A stretch of 64,000 nucleotides of DNA from Taudactylus pleione (GCA_031769625.1 JAUIMM010000700.1:1-64000); one strand, 5' to 3'; shown: positions 13,424 to 26,951, numbered from the stretch's first letter. Numbers and translations are program-made. Notes: generated by a model from the sequence alone, not told the origin.

Positions 13424-15360
13424 GTGCTTACAGAATTTTTAATACGGGTAAATATCTTTCTGGAGGGTTCTGTGTCAAAATTAAGCACCAAAATCAACTT
13501 TTGTCACCGCAGCAAATCTTTTTTAAGGTTTACTGAAAGTTTTAAGCAGAATTTGGGGATTTTTGAAGAAAAACATTTTTGGCCGATTTTTAAGGTCCGG
13601 GGCTCACAAAATTTTTCATACGGGTAAATATCTTTCTGGAGGGTTCTGTGTCAAAATTAAGCACCAAAATCAACTTCTGTCACCGCAGCAAATCTTTTTT
13701 AAGGTTTACTGAAAGTATTAAGCAGAATTTGGGGATTTTTGAAGAATAAAATTTTTGCCCGATTTTTAAGGTCCGGGGCTTACAGAATTTTTCATACGGG
13801 TAAATATCTTTCTGGAGGGTTCTGTGTCAAATTTATGCACCAAAATCAACTTCTGTCACCGCAGCAAATCTTTTTTAAGGTTTACTGAAAGTTTTAAGCA
13901 GAATTTGGGGATTTTTGAAGAAAATAATTTTGGGTTGATTTTTAAGGTCCGGGCCTTACAGAATTTTTCATACGGGTAAATATCTTTCTGGAGGGTTCTG
14001 TGTCAAAATTAAGCACCAAAATCAACTTCTGTCACCTCAGCAAATATTTTTTAAGGTTTACTGAAAGTTTTAAGCAGAATTTGGGGATTTTTGAACAAAA
14101 AAATTTTTTGCCAGATTTTTAAGGTCCGGGGCTTACAGAATTTTTCATACGGGTAAATATCTTTCTGGAGGGTTCTGTGTCAAAATTAAGCACCAAAATC
14201 AACTTTTGTCACCGCAGCAAATCTTTTTTAAGATTTAATGAAAGTTTTAAGCAGAATTTGGGGATTTTTGAACAAAAAAATTTTTGGTCGATTTTTAAGG
14301 TCCGGGGCTTACAGAATTTTTCATACGGGTAAATATCTTTCTGGAGGGTTCTGTGTCAAAATTAAGCACCAAAATCAACTTTTGTCACCGCAACAAATCT
14401 TTTTTAAGGTTTACTGAAAGTTTTAAGCAGAATTTGGGGATTTTTGAAGAAAAAAATATTTGGCTTATTTTTAAGGTCTGGGGCTTACAGAATTTTTAAT
14501 ATGGGTAAATATCTTTCTGGAGGGTTCTGTGTCAAAATTAAGCACCAAAATCAACTTTTGTCACCGCAGCAAATCTTTTTTAAGGTTTACTGAAAGTTTT
14601 AAGCAGAATTTGGGGATTTTTGAAATAAAAATTTTTTGGCCGATTTTTAAGGTCCGGAGCTTACAGAATTTTTCATACGGGTAAATATCTTTCTGGAGGG
14701 TTCTGTGTGAAAATTAAGCACCAAAATCAACTTCTGTCATGGCAGCAAATCTTTTTTAAGGTTTACTGAAAGTTTTAAGCAAAATTTGGGGAATTTTGAA
14801 GAAAAAAATTTTTAGACGATTTTTAAAGTCCGGGGCTTACAGAATTTTTCATACGGGTAAATATCTTTCTGGAGGGTTCTGTGTCAAATTTAAGCACCAA
14901 AATCAACTTCTGTCACCGCAGCAAATCTTTTTTAAGGTTTACTGAAAGTTTTAAGTAGAATTTGGGGATTTTTGAAGAAAAAAATTTTTGACTGATTTTT
15001 AAGGTCCGGGGCTTACAGAATTTTTCATACGGGTAAATATCTTTCTGGAGGGTTCTGTGTCAAAATTAAGCACCAAAATCAACTTTTGTCACCGCAGCAA
15101 ATCTTTTTTAAGATTTAATGAAAGTTTTAAGCAGAATTTGGGGATTTTTGAAGAAAACAATTTTTGGCCGATTTTTAAGGTCCGGGGCTTACAGAATTTT
15201 TCATACGGGTAAATATCTTTCTGGATGGTTCTGTGTCAAAATTAAGCACCAAAATCAACTTTTGTCACCGCAACAAATCTTTTTTAAGGTTTACTGAAAG
15301 TTTTAAGCAGAATTTGGGGATGTTTGAAGAAAAAAATATTTGGCTTATTTTTAAGGTCCG
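13424..15360 (+). repeat. HOR unit, 11-mer, type A (second half of super-repeat 1)
   Basis: Type A variants: gaaaaacatttttgg in m1, gtattaagc in m2, gaaaataattttggg in m3, tttgccaga in m4, caccgcaac in m6, and ggtccgggg where type B has ggtacgggg near the m9/m10 border. It closely matches 17298-19234. Confidence 0.9.
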
Positions 15361-17297
15361 GTGCTTACAGAATTTTTAATACGGGTAAATATCTTTCTGG
15401 AGGGTTCTGTGTCAAAATTAAGCACCAAAATCAACTTTTGTCACCGCAGCAAATCTTTTTTAAGGTTTACTGAAAGTTTTAAGCAGAATTTGGGGATTTT
15501 TGAAGAAAAAAATTTTTGGCCGATTTTTAAGGTCCGGGGCTCACAAAATTTTTCATACGGGTAAATATCTTTCTGGAGGGTTCTGTGTCAAAATTAAGCA
15601 CCAAAATCAACTTCTGTCACCGCAGCAAATCTTTTTTAAGGTTTACTGAAAGTTTTAAGCAGAATTTGGGGATTTTTGAAGAATAAAATTTTTGCCCGAT
15701 TTTTAAGGTCCGGGGCTTACAGAATTTTTCATACGGGTAAATATCTTTCTGGAGGGTTCTGTGTCAAATTTATGCACCAAAATCAACTTCTGTCACCGCA
15801 GCAAATCTTTTTTAAGGTTTACTGAAAGTTTTAAGCAGAATTTGGGGATTTTTGAAGAAAAAAATTTTGGGTTGATTTTTAAGGTCCGGGCCTTACAGAA
15901 TTTTTCATACGGGTAAATATCTTTCTGGAGGGTTCTGTGTCAAAATTAAGCACCAAAATCAACTTCTGTCACCTCAGCAAATATTTTTTAAGGTTTACTG
16001 AAAGTTTTAAGCAGAATTTGGGGATTTTTGAACAAAAAAATTTTTTGCCCGATTTTTAAGGTCCGGGGCTTACAGAATTTTTCATACGGGTAAATATCTT
16101 TCTGGAGGGTTCTGTGTCAAAATTAAGCACCAAAATCAACTTTTGTCACCGCAGCAAATCTTTTTTAAGATTTAATGAAAGTTTTAAGCAGAATTTGGGG
16201 ATTTTTGAACAAAAAAATTTTTGGTCGATTTTTAAGGTCCGGGGCTTACAGAATTTTTCATACGGGTAAATATCTTTCTGGAGGGTTCTGTGTCAAAATT
16301 AAGCACCAAAATCAACTTTTGTCAGCGCAACAAATCTTTTTTAAGGTTTACTGAAAGTTTTAAGCAGAATTTGGGGATTTTTGAAGAAAAAAATATTTGG
16401 CTTATTTTTAAGGTCTGGGGCTTACAGAATTTTTAATACGGGTAAATATCTTTCTGGAGGGTTCTGTGTCAAAATTAAGCACCAAAATCAACTTTTGTCA
16501 CCGCAGCAAATCTTTTTTAAGGTTTACTGAAAGTTTTAAGCAGAATTTGCGGATTTTTGAAATAAAAATTTTTTGGCTGATTTTTAAGGTCCGGAGCTTA
16601 CAGAATTTTTCATACGGGTAAATATCTTTCTGGAGGGTTCTGTGTGAAAATTAAGCACCAAAATCAACTTCTGTCATGGCAGCAAATCTTTTTTAAGGTT
16701 TACTGAAAGTTTTAAGCAAAATTTGGGGAATTTTGAAGAAAAAAATTTTTAGACGATTTTTAAAGTCCGGGGCTTACAGAATTTTTCATACGGGTAAATA
16801 TCTTTCTGGAGGGTTCTGTGTCAAATTTAAGCACCAAAATCAACTTCTGTCACCGCAGCAAATCTTTTTTAAGGTTTACTGAAAGTTTTAAGTAGAATTT
16901 GGGGATTTTTGAAGAAAAAAATTTTTGACTGATTTTTAAGGTACGGGGCTTACAGAATTTTTCATACGGGTAAATATCTTTCTGGAGGGTTCTGTGTCAA
17001 AATTAAGCACCAAAATCAACTTTTGTCACCGCAGCAAATCTTTTTTAAGATTTAATGAAAGTTTTAAGCAGAATTTGGGGATTTTTGAAGAAAACAATTT
17101 TTGGCCGATTTTTAAGGTCCGGGGCTTACAGAATTTTTCATACGGGTAAATATCTTTCTGGATGGTTCTGTGTCAATATTAAGCACCAAAATCAACTTTT
17201 GTCACCGCAACAAATCTTTTTTAAGGTTTACTGAAAGTTTTAAGCAGAATTTGGGGATGTTTGAAGAAAAAAATATTTGGCTTATTTTTAAGGTCCG
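15361..17297 (+). repeat. HOR unit, 11-mer, type B (first half of super-repeat 2)
   Basis: Type B unit carrying the tttggctga and gtcaatattaagc variants also found 3874 bp upstream. Confidence 0.9.
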
Positions 17298-19234
17298 GTG
17301 CTTACAGAATTTTTAATACGGGTAAATATCTTTCTGGAGGGTTCTGTGTCAAAATTAAGCACCAAAATCAACTTTTGTCACCGCAGCAAATCTTTTTTAA
17401 GGTTTACTGAAAGTTTTAAGCAGAATTTGGGGATTTTTGAAGAAAAACATTTTTGGCCGATTTTTAAGGTCCGGGGCTCACAAAATTTTTCATACGGGTA
17501 AATATCTTTCTGGAGGGTTCTGTGTCAAAATTAAGCACCAAAATCAACTTCTGTCACCGCAGCAAATCTTTTTTAAGGTTTACTGAAAGTATTAAGCAGA
17601 ATTTGGGGATTTTTGAAGAATAAAATTTTTGCCCGATTTTTAAGGTCCGGGGCTTACAGAATTTTTCATACGGGTAAATATCTTTCTGGAGGGTTCTGTG
17701 TCAAATTTATGCACCAAAATCAACTTCTGTCACCGCAGCAAATCTTTTTTAAGGTTTACTGAAAGTTTTAAGCAGAATTTGGGGATTTTTGAAGAAAATA
17801 ATTTTGGGTTGATTTTTAAGGTCCGGGCCTTACAGAATTTTTCATACGGGTAAATATCTTTCTGGAGGGTTCTGTGTCAAAATTAAGCACCAAAATCAAC
17901 TTCTGTCACCTCAGCAAATATTTTTTAAGGTTTACTGAAAGTTTTAAGCAGAATTTGGGGATTTTTGAACAAAAAAATTTTTTGCCAGATTTTTAAGGTC
18001 CGGGGCTTACAGAATTTTTCATACGGGTAAATATCTTTCTGGAGGGTTCTGTGTCAAAATTAAGCACCAAAATCAACTTTTGTCACCGCAGCAAATCTTT
18101 TTTAAGATTTAATGAAAGTTTTAAGCAGAATTTGGGGATTTTTGAACAAAAAAATTTTTGGTCGATTTTTAAGGTCCGGGGCTTACAGAATTTTTCATAC
18201 GGGTAAATATCTTTCTGGAGGGTTCTGTGTCAAAATTAAGCACCAAAATCAACTTTTGTCACCGCAACAAATCTTTTTTAAGGTTTACTGAAAGTTTTAA
18301 GCAGAATTTGGGGATTTTTGAAGAAAAAAATATTTGGCTTATTTTTAAGGTCTGGGGCTTACAGAATTTTTAATATGGGTAAATATCTTTCTGGAGGGTT
18401 CTGTGTCAAAATTAAGCACCAAAATCAACTTTTGTCACCGCAGCAAATCTTTTTTAAGGTTTACTGAAAGTTTTAAGCAGAATTTGGGGATTTTTGAAAT
18501 AAAAATTTTTTGGCCGATTTTTAAGGTCCGGAGCTTACAGAATTTTTCATACGGGTAAATATCTTTCTGGAGGGTTCTGTGTGAAAATTAAGCACCAAAA
18601 TCAACTTCTGTCATGGCAGCAAATCTTTTTTAAGGTTTACTGAAAGTTTTAAGCAAAATTTGGGGAATTTTGAAGAAAAAAATTTTTAGACGATTTTTAA
18701 AGTCCGGGGCTTACAGAATTTTTCATACGGGTAAATATCTTTCTGGAGGGTTCTGTGTCAAATTTAAGCACCAAAATCAACTTCTGTCACCGCAGCAAAT
18801 CTTTTTTAAGGTTTACTGAAAGTTTTAAGTAGAATTTGGGGATTTTTGAAGAAAAAAATTTTTGACTGATTTTTAAGGTCCGGGGCTTACAGAATTTTTC
18901 ATACGGGTAAATATCTTTCTGGAGGGTTCTGTGTCAAAATTAAGCACCAAAATCAACTTTTGTCACCGCAGCAAATCTTTTTTAAGATTTAATGAAAGTT
19001 TTAAGCAGAATTTGGGGATTTTTGAAGAAAACAATTTTTGGCCGATTTTTAAGGTCCGGGGCTTACAGAATTTTTCATACGGGTAAATATCTTTCTGGAT
19101 GGTTCTGTGTCAAAATTAAGCACCAAAATCAACTTTTGTCACCGCAACAAATCTTTTTTAAGGTTTACTGAAAGTTTTAAGCAGAATTTGGGGATGTTTG
19201 AAGAAAAAAATATTTGGCTTATTTTTAAGGTCCG
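17298..19234 (+). repeat. HOR unit, 11-mer, type A (second half of super-repeat 2)
   Basis: Matches 13424-15360 at every type A diagnostic site examined, including gaaaaacatttttgg in m1. Confidence 0.9.
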
Positions 19235-21171
19235 GTGCTTACAGAATTTTTAATACGGGTAAATATCTTTCTGGAGGGTTCTGTGTCAAAATTAAGCACC
19301 AAAATCAACTTTTGTCACCGCAGCAAATCTTTTTTAAGGTTTACTGAAAGTTTTAAGCAGAATTTGGGGATTTTTGAAGAAAAAAATTTTTGGCCGATTT
19401 TTAAGGTCCGGGGCTCACAAAATTTTTCATACGGGTAAATATCTTTCTGGAGGGTTCTGTGTCAAAATTAAGCACCAAAATCAACTTCTGTCACCGCAGC
19501 AAATCTTTTTTAAGGTTTACTGAAAGTTTTAAGCAGAATTTGGGGATTTTTGAAGAATAAAATTTTTGCCCGATTTTTAAGGTCCGGGGCTTACAGAATT
19601 TTTCATACGGGTAAATATCTTTCTGGAGGGTTCTGTGTCAAATTTATGCACCAAAATCAACTTCTGTCACCGCAGCAAATCTTTTTTAAGGTTTACTGAA
19701 AGTTTTAAGCAGAATTTGGGGATTTTTGAAGAAAAAAATTTTGGGTTGATTTTTAAGGTCCGGGCCTTACAGAATTTTTCATACGGGTAAATATCTTTCT
19801 GGAGGGTTCTGTGTCAAAATTAAGCACCAAAATCAACTTCTGTCACCTCAGCAAATATTTTTTAAGGTTTACTGAAAGTTTTAAGCAGAATTTGGGGATT
19901 TTTGAACAAAAAAATTTTTTGCCCGATTTTTAAGGTCCGGGGCTTACAGAATTTTTCATACGGGTAAATATCTTTCTGGAGGGTTCTGTGTCAAAATTAA
20001 GCACCAAAATCAACTTTTGTCACCGCAGCAAATCTTTTTTAAGATTTAATGAAAGTTTTAAGCAGAATTTGGGGATTTTTGAACAAAAAAATTTTTGGTC
20101 GATTTTTAAGGTCCGGGGCTTACAGAATTTTTCATACGGGTAAATATCTTTCTGGAGGGTTCTGTGTCAAAATTAAGCACCAAAATCAACTTTTGTCAGC
20201 GCAACAAATCTTTTTTAAGGTTTACTGAAAGTTTTAAGCAGAATTTGGGGATTTTTGAAGAAAAAAATATTTGGCTTATTTTTAAGGTCTGGGGCTTACA
20301 GAATTTTTAATACGGGTAAATATCTTTCTGGAGGGTTCTGTGTCAAAATTAAGCACCAAAATCAACTTTTGTCACCGCAGCAAATCTTTTTTAAGGTTTA
20401 CTGAAAGTTTTAAGCAGAATTTGCGGATTTTTGAAATAAAAATTTTTTGGCCGATTTTTAAGGTCCGGAGCTTACAGAATTTTTCATACGGGTAAATATC
20501 TTTCTGGAGGGTTCTGTGTGAAAATTAAGCACCAAAATCAACTTCTGTCATGGCAGCAAATCTTTTTTAAGGTTTACTGAAAGTTTTAAGCAAAATTTGG
20601 GGAATTTTGAAGAAAAAAATTTTTAGACGATTTTTAAAGTCCGGGGCTTACAGAATTTTTCATACGGGTAAATATCTTTCTGGAGGGTTCTGTGTCAAAT
20701 TTAAGCACCAAAATCAACTTCTGTCACCGCAGCAAATCTTTTTTAAGGTTTACTGAAAGTTTTAAGTAGAATTTGGGGATTTTTGAAGAAAAAAATTTTT
20801 GACTGATTTTTAAGGTACGGGGCTTACAGAATTTTTCATACGGGTAAATATCTTTCTGGAGGGTTCTGTGTCAAAATTAAGCACCAAAATCAACTTTTGT
20901 CACCGCAGCAAATCTTTTTTAAGATTTAATGAAAGTTTTAAGCAGAATTTGGGGATTTTTGAAGAAAACAATTTTTGGCCGATTTTTAAGGTCCGGGGCT
21001 TACAGAATTTTTCATACGGGTAAATATCTTTCTGGATGGTTCTGTGTCAAAATTAAGCACCAAAATCAACTTTTGTCACCGCAACAAATCTTTTTTAAGG
21101 TTTACTGAAAGTTTTAAGCAGAATTTGGGGATGTTTGAAGAAAAAAATATTTGGCTTATTTTTAAGGTCCG
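19235..21171 (+). repeat. HOR unit, 11-mer, type B
   Basis: Complete m1-m11 with type B variants. It lacks the tttggctga and gtcaatattaagc marks of the super-repeat B units. Confidence 0.9.
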
Positions 21172-23108
21172 GTGCTTACAGAATTTTTAATACGGGTAAA
21201 TATCTTTCTGGAGGGTTCTGTGTCAAAATTAAGCACCAAAATCAACTTTTGTCACCGCAGCAAATCTTTTTTAAGGTTTACTGAAAGTTTTAAGCAGAAT
21301 TTGGGGATTTTTGAAGAAAAAAATTTTTGGCCGATTTTTAAGGTCCGGGGCTCACAAAATTTTTCATACGGGTAAATATCTTTCTGGAGGGTTCTGTGTC
21401 AAAATTAAGCACCAAAATCAACTTCTGTCACCGCAGCAAATCTTTTTTAAGGTTTACTGAAAGTTTTAAGCAGAATTTGGGGATTTTTGAAGAATAAAAT
21501 TTTTGCCCGATTTTTAAGGTCCGGGGCTTACAGAATTTTTCATACGGGTAAATATCTTTCTGGAGGGTTCTGTGTCAAATTTATGCACCAAAATCAACTT
21601 CTGTCACCGCAGCAAATCTTTTTTAAGGTTTACTGAAAGTTTTAAGCAGAATTTGGGGATTTTTGAAGAAAAAAATTTTGGGTTGATTTTTAAGGTCCGG
21701 GCCTTACAGAATTTTTCATACGGGTAAATATCTTTCTGGAGGGTTCTGTGTCAAAATTAAGCACCAAAATCAACTTCTGTCACCTCAGCAAATATTTTTT
21801 AAGGTTTACTGAAAGTTTTAAGCAGAATTTGGGGATTTTTGAACAAAAAAATTTTTTGCCCGATTTTTAAGGACCGGGGCTTACAGAATTTTTCATACGG
21901 GTAAATATCTTTCTGGAGGGTTCTGTGTCAAAATTAAGCACCAAAATCAACTTTTGTCACCGCAGCAAATCTTTTTTAAGATTTAATGAAAGTTTTAAGC
22001 AGAATTTGGGGATTTTTGAACAAAAAAATTTTTGGTCGATTTTTAAGGTCCGGGGCTTACAGAATTTTTCATACGGGTAAATATCTTTCTGGAGGGTTCT
22101 GTGTCAAAATTAAGCACCAAAATCAACTTTTGTCAGCGCAACAAATCTTTTTTAAGGTTTACTGAAAGTTTTAAGCAGAATTTGGGGATTTTTGAAGAAA
22201 AAAATATTTGGCTTATTTTTAAGGTCTGGGGCTTACAGAATTTTTAATACGGGTAAATATCTTTCTGGAGGGTTCTGTGTCAAAATTAAGCACCAAAATC
22301 AACTTTTGTCACCGCAGCAAATCTTTTTTAAGGTTTACTGAAAGTTTTAAGCAGAATTTGCGGATTTTTGAAATAAAAATTTTTTGGCCGATTTTTAAGG
22401 TCCGGAGCTTACAGAATTTTTCATACGGGTAAATATCTTTCTGGAGGGTTCTGTGTGAAAATTAAGCACCAAAATCAACTTCTGTCATGGCAGCAAATCT
22501 TTTTTAAGGTTTACTGAAAGTTTTAAGCAAAATTTGGGGAATTTTGAAGAAAAAAATTTTTAGACGATTTTTAAAGTCCGGGGCTTACAGAATTTTTCAT
22601 ACGGGTAAATATCTTTCTGGAGGGTTCTGTGTCAAATTTAAGCACCAAAATCAACTTCTGTCACCGCAGCAAATCTTTTTTAAGGTTTACTGAAAGTTTT
22701 AAGTAGAATTTGGGGATTTTTGAAGAAAAAAATTTTTGACTGATTTTTAAGGTACGGGGCTTACAGAATTTTTCATACGGGTAAATATCTTTCTGGAGGG
22801 TTCTGTGTCAAAATTAAGCACCAAAATCAACTTTTGTCACCGCAGCAAATCTTTTTTAAGATTTAATGAAAGTTTTAAGCAGAATTTGGGGATTTTTGAA
22901 GAAAACAATTTTTGGCCGATTTTTAAGGTCCGGGGCTTACAGAATTTTTCATACGGGTAAATATCTTTCTGGATGGTTCTGTGTCAAAATTAAGCACCAA
23001 AATCAACTTTTGTCACCGCAACAAATCTTTTTTAAGGTTTACTGAAAGTTTTAAGCAGAATTTGGGGATGTTTGAAGAAAAAAATATTTGGCTTATTTTT
23101 AAGGTCCG
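21172..23108 (+). repeat. HOR unit, 11-mer, type B
   Basis: Complete m1-m11, type B. It directly follows another type B unit, so the B-A alternation ends at 19234. Private change ggaccgggg near 21871. Confidence 0.9.
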
Positions 23109-25044
23109 GTGCTTACAGAATTTTTAATACGGGTAAATATCTTTCTGGAGGGTTCTGTGTCAAAATTAAGCACCAAAATCAACTTTTGTCACCGCAGCAA
23201 ATCTTTTTTAAGGTTTACTGAAAGTTTTAAGCAGAATTTGGGGATTTTTGAAGAAAAAAATTTTTGGCCAATTTTTAAGGTCCGGGGCTCACAAAATTTT
23301 TCATACGGGTAAATATCTTTCTGGAGGGTTCTGTGTCAAAATTAAGCACCAAAATCAACTTCTGTCACCGCAGCAAATCTTTTTTAAGGTTTACTGAAAG
23401 TATTAAGCAGAATTTGGGGATTTTTGAAGAATAAAATTTTTGCCCGATTTTTAAGGTCCGGGGCTTACAGAATTTTTCATACGGGTAAATATCTTTCTGG
23501 AGGGTTCTGTGTCAAATTTATGCACCAAAATCAACTTCTGTCACCGCAGCAAATCTTTTTTAAGGTTTACTGAAAGTTTTAAGCAGAATTTGGGGATTTT
23601 TGAAGAAAATAATTTTGGGTTGATTTTTAAGGTCCGGGCCTTACAGAATTTTTCATACGGGTAAATATCTTTCTGGAGGGTTCTGTGTCAAAATTAAGCA
23701 CCAAAATCAACTTCTGTCACCTCAGCAAATATTTTTTAAGGTTTACTGAAAGTTTTAAGCAGAATTTGGGGATTTTTGAACAAAAAAATTTTTTGCCAGA
23801 TTTTTAAGGTCCGGGGCTTACAGAATTTTTCATACGGGTAAATATCTTTCTGGAGGGTTCTGTGTCAAAATTAAGCACCAAAATCAACTTTTGTCACCGC
23901 AGCAAATCTTTTTTAAGATTTAATGAAAGTTTTAAGCAGAATTTGGGGATTTTTGAACAAAAAAATTTTTGGTCGATTTTTAAGGTCCGGGGCTTACAGA
24001 ATTTTTCATACGGGTAAATATCTTTCTGGAGGGTTCTGTGTCAAAATTAAGCACCAAAATCAACTTTGTCACCGCAACAAATCTTTTTTAAGGTTTACTG
24101 AAAGTTTTAAGCAGAATTTGGGGATTTTTGAAGAAAAAAATATTTGGCTTATTTTTAAGGTCTGGGGCTTACAGAATTTTTAATATGGGTAAATATCTTT
24201 CTGGAGGGTTCTGTGTCAAAATTAAGCACCAAAATCAACTTTTGTCACCGCAGCAAATCTTTTTTAAGGTTTACTGAAAGTTTTAAGCAGAATTTGCGGA
24301 TTTTTGAAATAAAAATTTTTTGGCCGATTTTTAAGGTCCGGAGCTTACAGAATTTTTCATACGGGTAAATATCTTTCTGGAGGGTTCTGTGTGAAAATTA
24401 AGCACCAAAATCAACTTCTGTCATGGCAGCAAATCTTTTTTAAGGTTTACTGAAAGTTTTAAGCAAAATTTGGGGAATTTTGAAGAAAAAAATTTTTAGC
24501 CGATTTTTAAAGTCCGGGGCTTACAGAATTTTTCATACGGGTAAATATCTTTCTGGAGGGTTCTGTGTCAAATTTAAGCACCAAAATCAACTTCTGTCAC
24601 CGCAGCAAATCTTTTTTAAGGTTTACTGAAAGTTTTAAGTAGAATTTGGGGATTTTTGAAGAAAAAAATTTTTGACTGATTTTTAAGGTCCGGGGCTTAC
24701 AGAATTTTTCATACGGGTAAATATCTTTCTGGAGGGTTCTGTGTCAAAATTAAGCACCAAAATCAACTTTTGTCACCGCAGCAAATCTTTTTTAAGATTT
24801 AATGAAAGTTTTAAGCAGAATTTGGGGATTTTTGAAGAAAACAATTTTTGGCCGATTTTTAAGGTCCGGGGCTTACAGAATTTTTCATACGGGTAAATAT
24901 CTTTCTGGATGGTTCTGTGTCAAAATTAAGCACCAAAATCAACTTTTGTCACCGCAACAAATCTTTTTTAAGGTTTACTGAAAGTTTTAAGCAGAATTTG
25001 GGGATGTTTGAAGAAAAAAATATTTGGCTTATTTTTAAGGTCCG
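23109..25044 (+). repeat. HOR unit, 11-mer, type A with a 1-bp deletion
   Basis: Type A in m2-m4. It is 1936 bp long because one t is missing from caacttttgtc near 24065. Its m7 has ttgcgg, the type B state, so the unit is a partial A/B mosaic. Confidence 0.9.
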
Positions 25045-26628
25045 GTGCTTACAGAATTTTTAATATGGGTAAATATCTTTCTGGAGGGTTCTGTGTCAAA
25101 ATTAAGCACCAAAATCAACTTTTGTCACCGCAGCAAATCTTTTTTCAGGTTTACTGAAAGTTTTAAGCAGAATTTGGGGATTTTTGAAGAAAAAAATTTT
25201 TGGCCGATTTTTAAGGTCCGGGGCTCACAAAATTTTTCATACGGGTAAATATCTTTCTGGAGGGTTCTGTGTCAAAATTAAGCACCAAAATCAACTTCTG
25301 TCACCGCAGCAAATCTTTTTTAAGGTTTACTGAAAGTTTTAAGCAGAATTTGGGGATTTTTGAAGAATAAAATTTTTGCCCGATTTTTAAGGTCCGGGGC
25401 TTACAGAATTTTTCATATGGGTAAATATCTTTCTGGAGGGTTCTGTGTCAAATTTATGCACCAAAATCAACTTCTGTCACCGCAGCAAATCTTTTTTAAG
25501 GTTTACTGAAAGTTTTAAGCAGAATTTGGGGATTTTTGAAGAAAAAAATTTTGGGTTGATTTTTAAGGTCCGGGCCTTACAGAATTTTTCATACGGGTAA
25601 ATATCTTTCTGGAGGGTTCTGTGTCAAAATTAAGCACCAAAATCAACTTTTGTCACCGCAGCAAATCTTTTTTAAGATTTAATGAAAGTTTTAAGCAGAA
25701 TTTGGGGATTTTTGAACAAAAAAATTTTTGGTCGATTTTTAAGGTCCGGGGCTTACAGAATTTTTCATACGGGTAAATATCTTTCTGGAGGGTTCTGTGT
25801 CAAAATTAAGCACCAAAATCAACTTTTGTCACCGCAACAAATCTTTTTTAAGGTTTACTGAAAGTTTTAAGCAGAATTTGGGGATTTTTGAAGAAAAAAA
25901 TATTTGGCTTATTTTTAAGGTCTGGGGCTTACAGAATTTTTAATACGGGTAAATATCTTTCTGGAGGGTTCTGTGTCAAAATTAAGCACCAAAATCAACT
26001 TTTGTCACCGCAGCAAATCTTTTTTAAGGTTTACTGAAAGTTTTAAGCAGAATTTGCGGATTTTTGAAATAAAAATTTTTTGGCCGATTTTTAAGGTCCG
26101 GAGCTTACAGAATTTTTCATACGGGTAAATATCTTTCTGGAGGGTTCTGTGTGAAAATTAAGCACCAAAATCAACTTCTGTCATGGCAGCAAATCTTTTT
26201 TAAGGTTTACTGAAAGTTTTAAGTAGAATTTGGGGATTTTTGAAGAAAAAAATTTTTGACTGATTTTTAAGGTCCGGGGCTTACAGAATTTTTAATACGG
26301 GTAAATATCTTTCTGGAGGGTTCTGTGTCAAAATTAAGCACCAAAATCAACTTTTGTCACCGCAGCAAATCTTTTTTAAGATTTAATGAAAGTTTTAAGC
26401 AGAATTTGGGGATTTTTGAAGAAAACAATTTTTGGCCGATTTTTAAGGTCCGGGGCTTACAGAATTTTTCATACGGGTAAATATCTTTCTGGATGGTTCT
26501 GTGTCAAAATTAAGCACCAAAATCAACTTTTGTCACCGCAACAAATCTTTTTTAAGGTTTACTGAAAGTTTTAAGCAGAATTTGGGGATGTTTGAAGAAA
26601 AAAATATTTGGCTTATTTTTAAGGTCCG
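25045..26628 (+). repeat. HOR unit, 9-monomer variant at the block A edge
   Basis: This 1584-bp unit runs m1, m2, m3, m5, m6, m7, an m8/m9 fusion, m10, m11. Monomer m4 is missing. The m8 left part (catggcag) is joined to the m9 right part (aagtagaattt), so a second monomer was lost by in-register exchange. It is the last unit before the other HOR family. Confidence 0.88.
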
Positions 26629-26861
26629 GTGCTTACAGAATTTTTCATACGGGTAAATATCTTTCTGGAGGGTTCTGTGTCAAAATTAAGCACCAAAATC
26701 AACTTCTGTCACCGCAGCAAAATCTTTTTAAGGTTTTCTGAAAGTTATCAGCAGAATTTTAGGATTTTTGAAGAAAAAAATTTTTGGCCGATTTTTAAGG
26801 TCCGGGGCTTACAGAATTTTTCATATGGGTAAATATCTTTCTGGAGAGTTCTGTGTCAAAA

Positions 26862-26951
26862 TTTTTTTCTTCAAAAATCCCCAAATTCTGCTTAAAACTT
26901 TCAGTAAACCTTAAAAAAGAAGTGCTGCGGTGACAGAAGTTGATTTTGGTG
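26862..26951 (-). repeat. Inverted satellite segment, copy 1
   Basis: About 90 bp of the monomer, from the a-run of gaagaaaaaaa back to caccaaaatc, lies in reverse orientation between caaaa and cccgattttt. A few bases (ttaag on one side, the t-run on the other) are lost at the junctions. It includes the private variant agaagtgctgcgg. It can pair with the same segment of neighbouring direct monomers. Confidence 0.93.

Larger units (their letters stand above)
1..26628 (+). repeat. Satellite array block A: 176-bp monomers in 11-mer higher-order repeats
   Basis: The whole block is a head-to-tail array of an AT-rich monomer of about 176 bp with no other sequence inside it. Landmarks in each monomer are an A-run followed by a T-run (gaagaaaaaaatttttggcc), ggtccggggcttacag, tcatacgggtaaatatc, ctggagggttctgtgtc and caccaaaatcaactt. 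Eleven monomer types (called m1 to m11 here) can be told apart by fixed variants and recur in order every 1937 bp. Examples are aaatttatgcacc in m3, cacctcag in m4, gaaataaaa in m7, gtgtgaaaatt with catggcag in m8, and ctggatggttc in m11. Units of the same type differ by only a few bases, which implies recent homogenisation by unequal exchange. There is no coding capacity; every short open frame starts at GTG. A centromeric or pericentromeric location is plausible but not shown. Confidence 0.97.

Noticed and set aside
1..26628. CENP-B box in the monomer
   Set aside because: Each monomer has atacggg, which matches the right half (A-N2-CGGG) of the box, but the required TTCG on the left is absent (aatt instead).
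1..26628. CRISPR array
   Set aside because: The repeat unit is the whole 176 bp with no unique spacers, and the context is a eukaryotic LINE in satellite DNA.
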